43,347 nt of DNA from Deltaproteobacteria bacterium. GTDB taxonomy: Bacteria > Desulfobacterota > Desulfobaccia > Desulfobaccales > 0-14-0-80-60-11. Below, one piece after another: positions 1 to 8,250 of the stretch (position 1 is its first letter; each line of letters starts with the position of its first letter). The stretch spans positions 1-43,347 of the forward strand of contig QZIZ01000155.1 in assembly GCA_003599195.1 (NCBI GenBank), read 5' to 3'. A model generated the notes under the pieces. It was not told where the DNA came from, searched no databases, and was given only the letters and a program-made list of their open reading frames with translations. Both the position numbers and the translations under genes were made by a program.

Positions 1-1
1 C

Positions 2-38
2 GAAGAATCTCAGGGGCGCGGGAAAAACGAGATTCTTC
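2..38. repeat. Imperfectly spaced inverted repeat, dispersed-repeat-like
   Basis: Ten bases at 2-11 (GAAGAATCTC) are exactly complementary to 29-38 (GAGATTCTTC), separated by 17 bases. The right arm runs into TTCACTCCGCTGCG and later TTCAGAATGACA, a wording that resembles short dispersed repeats seen between genes in many bacterial genomes. That family resemblance is from memory. Only one copy lies in this window, so its repeat status cannot be shown here. Confidence 0.45.
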
Positions 39-146
39 ACTCCGCTGCGCTACGTTCAGAATGACAATCAAAATTACCTCTTTGACGGCAACTTGGTATC
101 AGAACTTTTCGAAGCAGCGAACCTGGTGTTCCCCCCGAATGCAAAA

Positions 147-167
147 GGGCGAACCCAAGGTTCGCCC
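147..167 (-). terminator. Hairpin with T-run downstream of the mla operon
   Basis: GGGCGAACC (147-155) and GGTTCGCCC (159-167) are a perfect 9-bp inverted repeat with a 3-base loop. Read on the minus strand the second arm is followed directly by TTTT, and the hairpin lies 36 bases beyond the stop codon of the last mla gene. It therefore fits an intrinsic terminator for that operon. The sequence also resembles a dispersed intergenic repeat, so terminator use is inferred. Confidence 0.55.
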
Positions 168-202
168 CTACGTGAAATCCGCCCGGAATGATCCCCCGGT
201 GC

Positions 203-892
203 TCAGCTTCCCCCCTTGCTTTTGTTCTTGGGCAAGGGTCCCGGAGCAGTGGGAGAGGATTTCGACTCCGAGATGTTCGAAGCCAGTTTGAGCTGGAGGC
301 ATTTAACCAGACCGGCGTAAGAGGAGGCTTTGATGACCCGTCCGAATTCGGCCCGGAGGTTGTCCACCAGGCTCACATCTTCGATGACCAAGTCATAAAT
401 CATCCAGCCCTTGGGACTGTTCAGCAGTTGAAACCTTACGGGAATTTTGTCATTGGGGCGCAAAACCAGGATGCGCACTTCCGCGGTGTCCCCTTTTACA
501 CTCTCGCCTTCGTAAGCCACCTTTGATTTGCCGAAATCATCCAGCTTATCGGCATAAGACGTCTTCAGGAGTCCAGTGAACATGCGGATGAACTCGGTCT
601 GCTGGGACTGGCTGAGTTTCTTCCAGGTGTCCCCCAGGCAACGCTTGCCCATCTCCTGATAATCAACCCGGCGAAGCGCGGACTCCTCGATGAGGCGGAG
701 CCGGTTGGCCTTCTGGCCCGGGGCCTGGTAAGCCGGATTGTTCAGGATGCCCATAACTTCATTAATGACGGCCTTGACATTATCGGTGGGCGGGCCGGCT
801 AAAGCCGGGGAAACGGCCAGACCTAAATATATAGCTAAAACCAGGGCCACCCCCCGGAGTATCATGGTTCCTTTCTTTTTCTCGGTCTTCAT
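203..892 (-). CDS. mlaC: MlaC/Ttg2D-family periplasmic phospholipid-binding protein, second paralogue
   Basis: A 229-residue protein. Its basic N-terminus and hydrophobic core ending in SPALA form a Sec signal peptide, so it should act in the periplasm. The mature part has the MlaC (toluene-tolerance Ttg2D) pattern: an early NVKAVINEVMGIL helix, the RRVDYQEMGKRCLG stretch, WKKLSQSQQTEF and a late GWMIYDLVIEDVSLV. MlaC proteins carry phospholipid between the MlaFEDB complex in the inner membrane and the outer membrane. It is the last gene of the operon and clearly paralogous to the gene just upstream (1104-1727). The ATG at 892 has GGGAAGG 9 bases upstream. A second ATG at 865, with AAAGGA only 3 bases away, matches the position of the paralogue's start and is a real alternative. 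Confidence 0.85.
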   Translation of the reverse strand: MKTEKKKGTMILRGVALVLAIYLGLAVSPALAGPPTDNVKAVINEVMGILNNPAYQAPGQKANRLRLIEESALRRVDYQEMGKRCLGDTWKKLSQSQQTEFIRMFTGLLKTSYADKLDDFGKSKVAYEGESVKGDTAEVRILVLRPNDKIPVRFQLLNSPKGWMIYDLVIEDVSLVDNLRAEFGRVIKASSYAGLVKCLQLKLASNISESKSSPTAPGPLPKNKSKGGS

Positions 893-921
893 AGACACCA
901 ACCTTCCCGGCCGGGCCGGGC

Positions 922-942
922 GCTTGCCAAAGCCTGGCAAGC
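922..942 (+). terminator. Terminator-like hairpin pointing against the mla operon
   Basis: GCTTGCCA (922-929) pairs perfectly with TGGCAAGC (935-942) around a 5-base loop and is followed on the plus strand by CTTTTTTTA. This is a normal intrinsic terminator shape, but it faces right while both flanking mlaC genes are read leftwards. On the minus strand the same hairpin is preceded by an A-run and has no T-tail. It could stop antisense transcription or act as an mRNA structure between the two mlaC genes. Confidence 0.5.
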
Positions 943-1103
943 CTTTTTTATCATTACAGAAAGAGAGGCCGAGGGGTACTCAATTCCCCCACCCGGCCGG
1001 TTATGCAGCACATGTATTATTTATTGTATAGAAAAAGATATGGAGATGGAATAAGCAAAAATGCCTATTTGGGGTTCAGAAAGCCAACAAAAACCCCTAG
1101 CGC

Positions 1104-1727
1104 TTAACTGCCCTTGATCTTTTGCATTTCGTTGATTTTGGTTTTGAGGCGCCGCACCAGTTCATTGTAGGACGACTCCCTGATCACCTGGCCGAACTGG
1201 GTGCGGTAATTGCTCACCAGGCTGACTCCTTCGATGACCACGTCGTAGACCATCCACCCCTGGGATTTATGCATCAGCCGGTAGTTCATGGGGATCTTGT
1301 CGTTTTTCCGCAGCACCATGGTGCGCACTTCCGCGTAATCATCCCCCTCCTTGATTTCCGGGGCGTATTTGACCTTTTCGTCGCCATAGTTCATGATTTT
1401 GTCCGAGTAGGATGCCTCCAGGAGTTCGCCGAACAGGCGCACGAATTCCTGGCGCTGGCCGGCGCTCAAGGATTTCCAGGACGCGCTCAAGGACCGCTTG
1501 GCCATCTCTTCGTAGTCGAAGCGGCGGTCAACGATCTGCTTGACCCGGTCCCGGCGCTGCTTCTTCTGGGCCGGAGCCTTAAGGGAGGGATCCTGCAGGG
1601 TGCGGATGACCTCATCCACCACGCTTTTAACGGCCTCAGTGGGACTTTCCGCCCCGGCTCCGGACACGGCCAGGGCCAGGGAAAGGGTTAAGGATAGTGC
1701 TAAGACCTTTATCGTCATAAACCGCAT
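1104..1727 (-). CDS. mlaC: MlaC/Ttg2D-family periplasmic phospholipid-binding protein, first paralogue
   Basis: A 207-residue MlaC-family protein. The start at 1727 is set by AAGGAG six bases upstream of ATG. The N-terminus (MRFMTIKVLALSLTLSLALA) is a Sec signal peptide with cleavage near AGA-ES. The mature part matches the downstream paralogue throughout: RFDYEEMAKRSL, WKSLSAGQRQEF, VLRKNDKIPMNYRL and GWMVYDVVIEGVSLV. The family shuttles phospholipids between the inner-membrane MlaFED complex and the outer membrane. It lies 23 bases after mlaD in the same operon. The two copies also share recognisable sequence upstream of the start codon (KTDKK here, KTEKK in the other), so the duplication seems to have included the leader. 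Confidence 0.88.
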   Translation of the reverse strand: MRFMTIKVLALSLTLSLALAVSGAGAESPTEAVKSVVDEVIRTLQDPSLKAPAQKKQRRDRVKQIVDRRFDYEEMAKRSLSASWKSLSAGQRQEFVRLFGELLEASYSDKIMNYGDEKVKYAPEIKEGDDYAEVRTMVLRKNDKIPMNYRLMHKSQGWMVYDVVIEGVSLVSNYRTQFGQVIRESSYNELVRRLKTKINEMQKIKGS

Positions 1728-1750
1728 TATATGCTCCTTTTTGTCCGTTT

Positions 1751-2191
1751 TCAGACCTTGCCGTGGAGGTATTTGCCGATCAGTTCCTCCCATTCCACCG
1801 CGGATTCGGTGTCCCGAATCCTGCCGCCGTTGGGGATGACCTTCCCGGACCCGCCGGGGGAGAGCTTGACGAATTTATCGCCGATGATGCCTTTGGTGCG
1901 GATGGAGGCGATGGCGTCATCATAAAGGCTGACTCCCGGGGACATCCGCAGCACCAGCTTGGCCCGGTCCCCGGAAATCAATTGAATGGCTTCCACCCGG
2001 CCCACCTCCACACCGGCCACCTCCACCGCGGCCCCGGGTTTGAGTCCGGAGATGTTGTCAAAGTCCGCCACCACCCGGTATCCGGTTCCGAAAAGCTCCA
2101 GTTTCCCCAGGTGGATGGCCAGATAGGCCAAACACGCCAGGCCCGCCAGCACGAAGACGCCCACCGCCAACTCCAGGCTGCCTCGTTTCAT
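1751..2191 (-). CDS. mlaD: MlaD-family MCE-domain lipid transport protein
   Basis: A 146-residue protein with one N-terminal membrane helix (about residues 7-26) followed by a single MCE domain (about 38-115) with the usual FDNISGLKPGAAVEVAGV pattern. MlaD proteins form hexameric rings in the periplasm on the MlaE permease and pass lipid between the membrane complex and MlaC. The length is typical of the short proteobacterial MlaD. It lies between mlaF (8-base gap) and the mlaC pair, the usual order. The start ATG at 2191 gives the expected short cytoplasmic N-terminus ahead of the helix. Confidence 0.92.
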   Translation of the reverse strand: MKRGSLELAVGVFVLAGLACLAYLAIHLGKLELFGTGYRVVADFDNISGLKPGAAVEVAGVEVGRVEAIQLISGDRAKLVLRMSPGVSLYDDAIASIRTKGIIGDKFVKLSPGGSGKVIPNGGRIRDTESAVEWEELIGKYLHGKV

Positions 2192-2199
2192 AAGATTCT

Positions 2200-2943
2200 C
2201 TATGCCTCCAGAAAATCGGGTTCGCCCCGAATAAAGCTCTGCACTACCGGGTCCGAATGATGTTGAATTTCTTCGGGCCCGCAGCAGGCAATGATGCGCC
2301 CGTGGTGCAGCATGGCCACAACGTCGGCGATCTGGAAGACCTCCGGGATATCGTGGGCCACCACCAAGGCGGTATAATTGCTCACTGCATGGGTTTTTTT
2401 GATCAGGTGAAACACGGTGTTGCTCATGGGCGGGTCCAGGCCGGTGACCGGCTCGTCGAAAAGAATAATCTCCGGTTCCTGGATCATGGCCCGGGCCAGG
2501 GCCACCCTTTTCTTCATGCCGCCGCTCAGTTCATCGGGAAATTTGCCGCCCGCTTCCAGGGAAAGATTCATCTGTTCCAGGCGCTCATGCACCCGGCGCC
2601 GAATCTCGGTCTCCGGCAGCCGGGTCTTCTCCCGCAAAGGGAAGGCGATGTTTTCGAAGACGTTCAGGGAGTCGAAGAGAGCCCCCCCCTGAAAGAGGAC
2701 GGCAAACCGCCTTTTCAGGTCCTGGAGCTTGCGGCCCTGCAACTTGGTAATGTCCAGGCCGTCCACCAGGACCTGGCCCCGGTCGGGCTTCAACAAGCCG
2801 ATGAGGTGCTTCAGGAGAACGCTTTTGCCCACCCCGCTCTTGCCGATGACCACCGTGATCTTGCCGGTGGGAATCTCCAGATTGATGCCGTCCAGCACTG
2901 CCTGGCCGTTGAAGGATTTATGAAGATCGATAACCTGGATCAT
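2200..2943 (-). CDS. mlaF: MlaF-family ABC transporter ATPase
   Basis: A 247-residue ABC ATPase. Walker A is GKSGVGKS (34-41), the signature is LSGGMKKR (139-146), Walker B is IILFDEP (159-165), and the switch histidine lies in VVAHDIPE. The basic KKR in the signature and the GLDPPMS stretch after Walker B are typical of the Mla/Ttg2A group. It powers phospholipid transport through the MlaE permease. It starts 3 bases after the mlaE stop, so the two are transcribed together. No clear Shine-Dalgarno sequence is seen, which suggests translation coupled to mlaE. A small STAS subunit (MlaB), present in E. coli, is not encoded in this operon. Confidence 0.95.
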   Translation of the reverse strand: MIQVIDLHKSFNGQAVLDGINLEIPTGKITVVIGKSGVGKSVLLKHLIGLLKPDRGQVLVDGLDITKLQGRKLQDLKRRFAVLFQGGALFDSLNVFENIAFPLREKTRLPETEIRRRVHERLEQMNLSLEAGGKFPDELSGGMKKRVALARAMIQEPEIILFDEPVTGLDPPMSNTVFHLIKKTHAVSNYTALVVAHDIPEVFQIADVVAMLHHGRIIACCGPEEIQHHSDPVVQSFIRGEPDFLEA

Positions 2944-2946
2944 GAT

Positions 2947-3717
2947 TTACATGAAAAAGGAGGTGAGGAGATAGTCCCAGGCCAGCACCAGGACTGCGGA
3001 CAGGACCACCGTCTGGTTGGTGGCCCGGCTCACTCCTTCGGCTCCATGTTCGGTATGATAGCCCTTGTAACTGGCCACCAGGATGATGGTAAGGCCGAAG
3101 ACCAGGGATTTGACGATGCCGCCGTTGATATCCAGAGGCACCACGCTCTGAACCATGCCGGAGAAATAGGAGCCGGAACTCACCCCCAGGAGGACCACGC
3201 CCACCAGGTATCCCCCCAGGATGCCCACCACGTCGAAGATGGCGGTGAGCAGCGGCACTGCGATCAATCCCGCCAGCAGCTTGGGCATCACCACGTATTG
3301 CAGGGGATTGACAGCCATGGTGTCCAGGGCGTCCAACTGCTCGGTGATGCGCATGATCCCCACCTCCGCGGTGACCGCGGAGCCGGCCCGGGCGGAGACC
3401 ATGAGGGCCGTGAGCACCGGGCCCATTTCCCGGATGAGGCTCAGGGCCACGGCCGCGCCCAACGCGCCCTCGGAGCCGTATTTCCTGAGGGTGTAGTATC
3501 CCTGCAGACCCAGGACCATACCGGTGAACAGGGCGGTAAGCAGGATGATCAGGGTGGATTTCACCCCGATCTGATTGATCTCCTGGAGGACCCGGCGGGG
3601 CCGGAAGGGAGGCACGAAGGCCAGGGCCAAACCCTGGAGGAGAAAGAGCTGTATGCGCCCCGTTTCCCGCACCCAGTTCAGCACCCCGCGGCCCAGTAAC
3701 TGTATAAAGGCAACCAT
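2947..3717 (-). CDS. mlaE: MlaE-family ABC transporter permease
   Basis: A 256-residue integral membrane protein of the MlaE family. It has an N-terminal amphipathic stretch, then about five hydrophobic segments with family motifs QINQIGVKS, LVSARAGSAVTAEVGIMR-like and EQLDALDTMAVNP. MlaE is the membrane part of the lipid transporter that works with MlaF and MlaD. It is the first gene of the operon, and the gene-free stretch from 3718 upstream should hold its promoter. The ATG at 3717 has no good Shine-Dalgarno sequence, so the start is less certain than the identity. Confidence 0.94.
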   Translation of the reverse strand: MVAFIQLLGRGVLNWVRETGRIQLFLLQGLALAFVPPFRPRRVLQEINQIGVKSTLIILLTALFTGMVLGLQGYYTLRKYGSEGALGAAVALSLIREMGPVLTALMVSARAGSAVTAEVGIMRITEQLDALDTMAVNPLQYVVMPKLLAGLIAVPLLTAIFDVVGILGGYLVGVVLLGVSSGSYFSGMVQSVVPLDINGGIVKSLVFGLTIILVASYKGYHTEHGAEGVSRATNQTVVLSAVLVLAWDYLLTSFFM

Positions 3718-4090
3718 GTATTTGGCTGATTAACTGGATTAACTATTTGAATAATCCCTTTTTATCTAAATTAATGGTGGTGAAAAAGCAAGAGGAAAGA
3801 GGGAGGCGGAAATAAGCGCGTAACTAATAACCGGCAGCCGGGGAATGCTAAAATTACGAATCTCATCCTGCAAAATTTTATTATTTTTCGATTTGCTAAT
3901 TTTTTTAAAAAAAGGTACGTTTATACGCAATTGAATCTAGAAAAAATAGATTCACAGTAAGCGGATAGAGAAAGCAAGGGATTGGCCGTCCGGCATAAAG
4001 GGAACTCTCCCCGGCCGGTCCGCTGCTAAACCTTCCATGTTGCCCAAGGCCGGCAGAGGCAACCCATCTGCAAAAAGAGGAGGTTTTCTC
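3718..4090. other. Divergent intergenic region between mlaE and a secreted-protein gene
   Basis: About 370 bases without a gene, AT-rich compared with its surroundings. It must contain the minus-strand promoter for mla and the plus-strand promoter for the gene at 4091. I find no convincingly spaced -35/-10 pair for either. It holds a T7-A7 tract around 3900-3913 and the dyad at 3932-3954. A strong ribosome-binding site (AGAGGAGG) ends 7 bases before 4091. Confidence 0.6.
3932..3954. repeat. Perfect 8-bp dyad in the divergent intergenic region
   Basis: TGAATCTA (3932-3939) and TAGATTCA (3947-3954) are perfect inverted arms around the loop GAAAAAA. The position, about 140 bases upstream of the plus-strand gene and 215 upstream of mlaE, would suit an operator or a leader hairpin. 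There is no T-run after either arm, so a terminator is unlikely. Confidence 0.45.
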
Positions 4091-4504
4091 ATGAAAAAAA
4101 CCGCGGTATTGCTGACTTTTATCTTCTTATTGGTTTTTACCCACCTGGCTTTTGCCGCTTCCACTCAGATGCCGAACCTCATTGGCACCTGGACGGGAAC
4201 GACTACCCAGGTGGGCAGTACCACCAAAGTTAATGTGACCTTGGTGGTTACGGCTGCCCTGCCGGCCTCTGTTACGAACAAGAAATTTTCGGGTACCATG
4301 ACCATCGGCGCGGAGACGTTTGCGGTTATTGTCAATAATACCCGGGAATTTTACAAAGTCGATATTTTTCCGGCTGATTCCCAAGTTCTCTTCAGCTTTG
4401 GCGGGGCATTGGCCTGGCTGCCCGGGCCCATGCTCATGGTGCACGGGCTGGGGTATAACAATAATCCGTACAGGGCCTTTATTTTAAAAAAGACCACGTC
4501 TTAA
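4091..4504 (+). CDS. Small secreted protein of unknown function
   Basis: A 137-residue protein I do not recognise. The N-terminus MKKTAVLLTFIFLLVFTHLAFA is a clear Sec signal peptide with likely cleavage after residue 22, giving a mature protein of about 115 residues. The mature part starts with an IGTWTGTTTQV segment followed by alternating polar/hydrophobic stretches, as in small beta-barrels (lipocalin-like folds often open with GTW), but this is only a pattern. It has no cysteine. The start is set by AGAGGAGG 7 bases before the ATG at 4091. An in-frame extension back to 4037 lacks a ribosome-binding site and would bury the signal peptide. It is a single-gene unit ending in the strong terminator at 4531-4560. 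Confidence 0.8.
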   Translation: MKKTAVLLTFIFLLVFTHLAFAASTQMPNLIGTWTGTTTQVGSTTKVNVTLVVTAALPASVTNKKFSGTMTIGAETFAVIVNNTREFYKVDIFPADSQVLFSFGGALAWLPGPMLMVHGLGYNNNPYRAFILKKTTS

Positions 4505-4530
4505 ATTCACTATACCACCAAAACATGATG

Positions 4531-4560
4531 AGGCTCCTCCTTAGTGGGGGAGCCTTTTTT
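4531..4560 (+). terminator. Intrinsic terminator
   Basis: AGGCTCCTCC (4531-4540) pairs with GGGGGAGCCT (4546-4555) around TTAGT. The stem is 10 bp with one G-T pair, and six T residues run from 4555 to 4560. It lies 27 bases after the stop of the small secreted-protein gene and isolates it from the gap operon. Confidence 0.92.
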
Positions 4561-4682
4561 GTCCGCAGCGTCTCTTTATAAAATCACCATTCCCCCCCAA
4601 AGGCGCAAAGAGAGGAAAAAACTTTTCCCGGGAAATTCTGCCGCTGAAAATTGAATCCGCTACCCCTTTTACTTATTTTAGG

Positions 4683-4688
4683 TATAAT
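4683..4688 (+). promoter_or_regulatory. Possible -10 element of the gap operon
   Basis: A perfect TATAAT lies 48 bases upstream of the gap start codon, in the space after the terminator at 4531-4560. The bases 17 positions upstream (CTACCC) do not resemble a -35 element, so this rests on the -10 match and the position only. Confidence 0.35.
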
Positions 4689-4735
4689 ATGTCTCGCTCA
4701 CGGACAGGAGCAGGGAGCAAACTAAAGGAGGCGCC

Positions 4736-5746
4736 ATGCCTGTAAGGGTAGCCATTAACGGCTTCGGCCGCATCGGCCGCTGCCTGGCTAGATTAATTAC
4801 CGGAATGAAGGAACTGGAGTTGGTGGCCATCAACAGCCGGGCCGACACGGAACGGGACATCCATCTCCTGCGCTATGATTCGGTGCACGGCCGTTTTCCC
4901 GGCACCGCGGAAACACGTAACGACACTCTTTACTTAAACGGCAAAGAAGTCCGCATCACCCGGGTCTTACAACCCCAGAACCTGCCCTGGGGGGAGTTGG
5001 GTATAGAGATAGTCCTGGAATCCACCGGCGCGTTCCGGGACCGGGCCTCCAATGAGGGCCACCTGGCCGCGGGCGCCAAGAAAGTGGTGCTGTCGGCGCC
5101 CGGGAAGAAGATCGACGCCACCTTTGTTTGCGGCGTGAACCTTCATACCTATGATCCGCAACAGCACCACATCATTTCCAATGCGTCCTGCACCACCAAC
5201 TGCCTGGCCCCGGTGGTGAAGGTCCTCCACGATAATTTCACCGTGCAGCACGGCTTTATGACTACCGTGCACTCCTATACCATGGACCAGCGCCTGTTGG
5301 ACGGGTCCCATGAGGATCTCCGCCGAGCCAGGGCCGCGGCCCTGTCCATGGTGCCCACTTCCACCGGCGCGGTCAAGGCGGTGACCGAGGTTATTCCCGA
5401 ATTGAAGGGACGCCTGGACGGCCTTTCGGTCCGGGTGCCCACCCCCAACGTCTCCCTGACGGATTTTGTGGCCACGGTGGAGCAGAGCGCCACCAAGGAA
5501 GAGGTCAACCAGGCCCTGACTGCTGCGGCCCAGGAAGGCCCTTTACAAGGGATTTTAGCCGTATGCGCCGAGCCCCTGGTATCCATCGATTTTAACGGCA
5601 GCACTTATTCCGCGACGGTTGATCTGAAATTGACTAATGTCCTGGGAGGAAATCTGGTCAAGGTGTTGGCCTGGTATGATAACGAGATGGGATTCTCCCA
5701 GCGGATGCTGGACCTGGCGGCGTATATCGGCCAGCGCCTTACTTAA
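4736..5746 (+). CDS. gap: Glyceraldehyde-3-phosphate dehydrogenase, type I
   Basis: A 336-residue GAPDH, which oxidises glyceraldehyde 3-phosphate to 1,3-bisphosphoglycerate in glycolysis and catalyses the reverse reaction in gluconeogenesis. It has the N-terminal INGFGRIGR nucleotide-binding motif, the active-site [12 protein letters not shown] with Cys152, the partner His179 (TTVHSYT), and the C-terminal [17 protein letters not shown] four bases upstream fixes the ATG at 4736. It is the first gene of gap-pgk-tpiA. The segment after the second beta strand reads AINSRAD. In NAD-specific enzymes an aspartate usually follows AIN, so NADP or dual coenzyme use is possible. Confidence 0.97.
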   Translation: MPVRVAINGFGRIGRCLARLITGMKELELVAINSRADTERDIHLLRYDSVHGRFPGTAETRNDTLYLNGKEVRITRVLQPQNLPWGELGIEIVLESTGAFRDRASNEGHLAAGAKKVVLSAPGKKIDATFVCGVNLHTYDPQQHHIISNASCTTNCLAPVVKVLHDNFTVQHGFMTTVHSYTMDQRLLDGSHEDLRRARAAALSMVPTSTGAVKAVTEVIPELKGRLDGLSVRVPTPNVSLTDFVATVEQSATKEEVNQALTAAAQEGPLQGILAVCAEPLVSIDFNGSTYSATVDLKLTNVLGGNLVKVLAWYDNEMGFSQRMLDLAAYIGQRLT

Positions 5747-5768
5747 TGGGCTCAAGAAGGAGGCGGCG

Positions 5769-6963
5769 TTGAAATTTATCGATGAAGTGGATCTCAAAGG
5801 CAAGACCGTGTTCATCCGGGTGGACTTCAACGTGCCCCTGGATCGGAACCGCAACATCACCGACGACACCCGGATCCGCGCGGTGTTGCCCACCATCAAC
5901 TATTGCCTGGAGGGAAGCGCCAAGGTCATCCTGGCCTCCCATTTGGGACGGCCCAAAGGCCAGCGCATCGAAGAATTCTCCCTGGCCCCCGTGGCCCGGC
6001 GCCTGGCCTACCGCCTCCACAAAAAGGTGAGATTCGCCCCGGACTGCATCGGCCCGGAGGTGGATAAACTGAAAAAGAAGTTGAAGGGCGGGGACGTTCT
6101 CCTTCTGGAAAATCTCCGTTTCTACCCCGGGGAAGAGAAGAATGACCCGGAATTCGCCAAAGAATTGATGAAAGGCGTGGATATTTATGTGGACGACGCC
6201 TTTGCCGTGGCCCACCGGGCCCATGCCTCGGTGGAGGCGGTGACCCATTTTGCGCCCTCCTGTGTCGCCGGCTTTCTGATGCGGGACGAAGTGCACTATT
6301 TTCATAAGAGCATGGAAGAACCGGCCCGGCCGCTGGTGGCCATCATCGGCGGGGCCAAGATCTCCGGCAAGCTCACCGCGCTGGTCAATCTCCTGAAGCA
6401 CGTGGACAAGTTGATCATCGGCGGGGCCATGGCCAACACCTTTTTGAAGGCCATGGGCTACAACGTGGGCAAATCCCTGGTGGACGACACCCTCCTGGGT
6501 ACGGCCAAGGACTTGATGGCCGCGGCGATCTCCAAGGAGATCAAGTTTTATCTGCCCGTGGACTGCGTGGTGGCCGACCGTCTGGAAAAACAGGCGGAAA
6601 CCAAGATCACCCCGGTACAGGAGGTGCCCCAGGATTGGATGATCGTGGATATCGGCCCGGCCACGGTCACCCTCTTCGGGGAGGCCCTCCAGAACGCCAA
6701 GACCATTATCTGGAACGGCCCCATGGGCGCGTTTGAATACGACGCATTCGGCCGGGGCACCATGGCCATGGTCCACAAGGTGGCGGAATCCTACGCCTTG
6801 ACCATCGTCGGCGGCGGGGACACGGATGTGGCCGTGCACAAAGCCGGAGAATTCCAGAGATTTTCCTATGTATCCACCGGCGGCGGCGCCTTCCTGGAAC
6901 TGCTGGAAGGCAAGAAGCTGCCGGGCATCGCGGCCCTGGAGAATTGGGCCAAGAAGAACGGCC

Positions 6964-6971
<8 letters not shown>
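5769..6971 (+). CDS. pgk: Phosphoglycerate kinase, TTG start
   Basis: A 400-residue phosphoglycerate kinase. It transfers phosphate between 1,3-bisphosphoglycerate and ADP. Visible family motifs are [10 protein letters not shown] near the N-terminus, [45 protein letters not shown] and the C-terminal GGGDTDVA and [13 protein letters not shown]. The frame stays open upstream to an ATG at 5637 inside gap, but the protein family begins at residue [18 protein letters not shown] at 5757-5763, five bases before a TTG at 5769, sets that TTG as the start. It lies 22 bases after gap and overlaps tpiA by 8 bases. Confidence 0.96.
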
Positions 6972-7722
<751 letters not shown>

Positions 7723-7750
7723 GAAAGTGATCAGTAATCTTTTTTTTTAA

Positions 7751-7813
7751 TGATCACTGATCACTGATCACTGATCACTGATCACTGATTACTGATTACT
7801 GATTACTGATTAC
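7751..7813. repeat. Nine-unit heptamer tandem repeat
   Basis: Five exact copies of TGATCAC (7751-7785) are followed without a gap by four exact copies of TGATTAC (7786-7813). A partial inverted copy, GTGATCAGTAATC, ends just before a T-run upstream of the array (about 7727-7748). It could pair with GATCACTGATCAC in the array, with one non-Watson-Crick position. The array lies between tpiA and the secG promoter. Confidence 0.95.
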
Positions 7814-7841
7814 CTGATCCCCCCATAATCGAGAAAACACC

Positions 7842-7870
7842 TTGCATCACGGGGAGGCGTTTTCTATAAT
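7842..7870 (+). promoter_or_regulatory. Sigma70-type promoter of secG
   Basis: TTGCAT (7842-7847) and TATAAT (7865-7870) are separated by exactly 17 bases. The predicted transcription start is about 7876-7878, only 4-6 bases before the secG ATG at 7882. Confidence 0.75.
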
Positions 7871-7881
7871 ATTAAGTTGAT

Positions 7882-8241
7882 ATGAGCACAATTGTCGTCG
7901 TCATTCATGTTCTGGTCTGTCTGGCCCTGATTTTTATCGTGCTCTTGCAGCACGGCAAGGGCGCGGGTATCGGCGCGGCCTTCGGGGGCTCCAGCCAGAC
8001 GGTGTTCGGCAGCACGGGCGCGGCTCCTTTCCTGGCAAAACTCACCGCCGCGGCGGCCATTCTCTTTATGGTCACCTCTTTGGGCCTGACCTTTTTAGGC
8101 CGTCAGAAGGATACCTCGGTGATGCGTGGCGCAGGCGGCCCCCCGGCGCAGCAGCAAACGGTTCCCGCCAGCCCGGCACCGCCCGCTCCGGCGCCTGCCG
8201 CTCCGGCCCAACCTGAGCCTGCTCCCCAAAGTCAGAAATGA
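7882..8241 (+). CDS. secG: Protein translocase subunit SecG
   Basis: A 119-residue SecG, an accessory membrane subunit of the SecYEG translocon. It has two membrane helices (about residues 3-22 and 50-72) joined by the family loop LLQHGKGAGIGAAFGGSSQTVFG. The tail from about residue 85 is rich in proline, alanine and glutamine, a low-complexity extension common in this family. There is no Shine-Dalgarno sequence before the ATG. The promoter at 7842-7870 would give an mRNA that starts only a few bases upstream, so the gene looks nearly leaderless. It is followed by tRNA-Leu after 9 bases. Confidence 0.93.
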   Translation: MSTIVVVIHVLVCLALIFIVLLQHGKGAGIGAAFGGSSQTVFGSTGAAPFLAKLTAAAAILFMVTSLGLTFLGRQKDTSVMRGAGGPPAQQQTVPASPAPPAPAPAAPAQPEPAPQSQK

Positions 8242-8250
8242 TATGCTCCT

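Noticed and set aside
2257-3699. A 480-residue plus-strand open frame opposite mlaF and mlaE
   Set aside because: Its composition (very rich in His, Gln, Gly) is typical of antisense of GC-rich genes, and both mla genes opposite have clear motifs.
7751-7813. Possible CRISPR array
   Set aside because: The units are seven bases and directly adjacent, so there are no spacers, and no cas gene is near.
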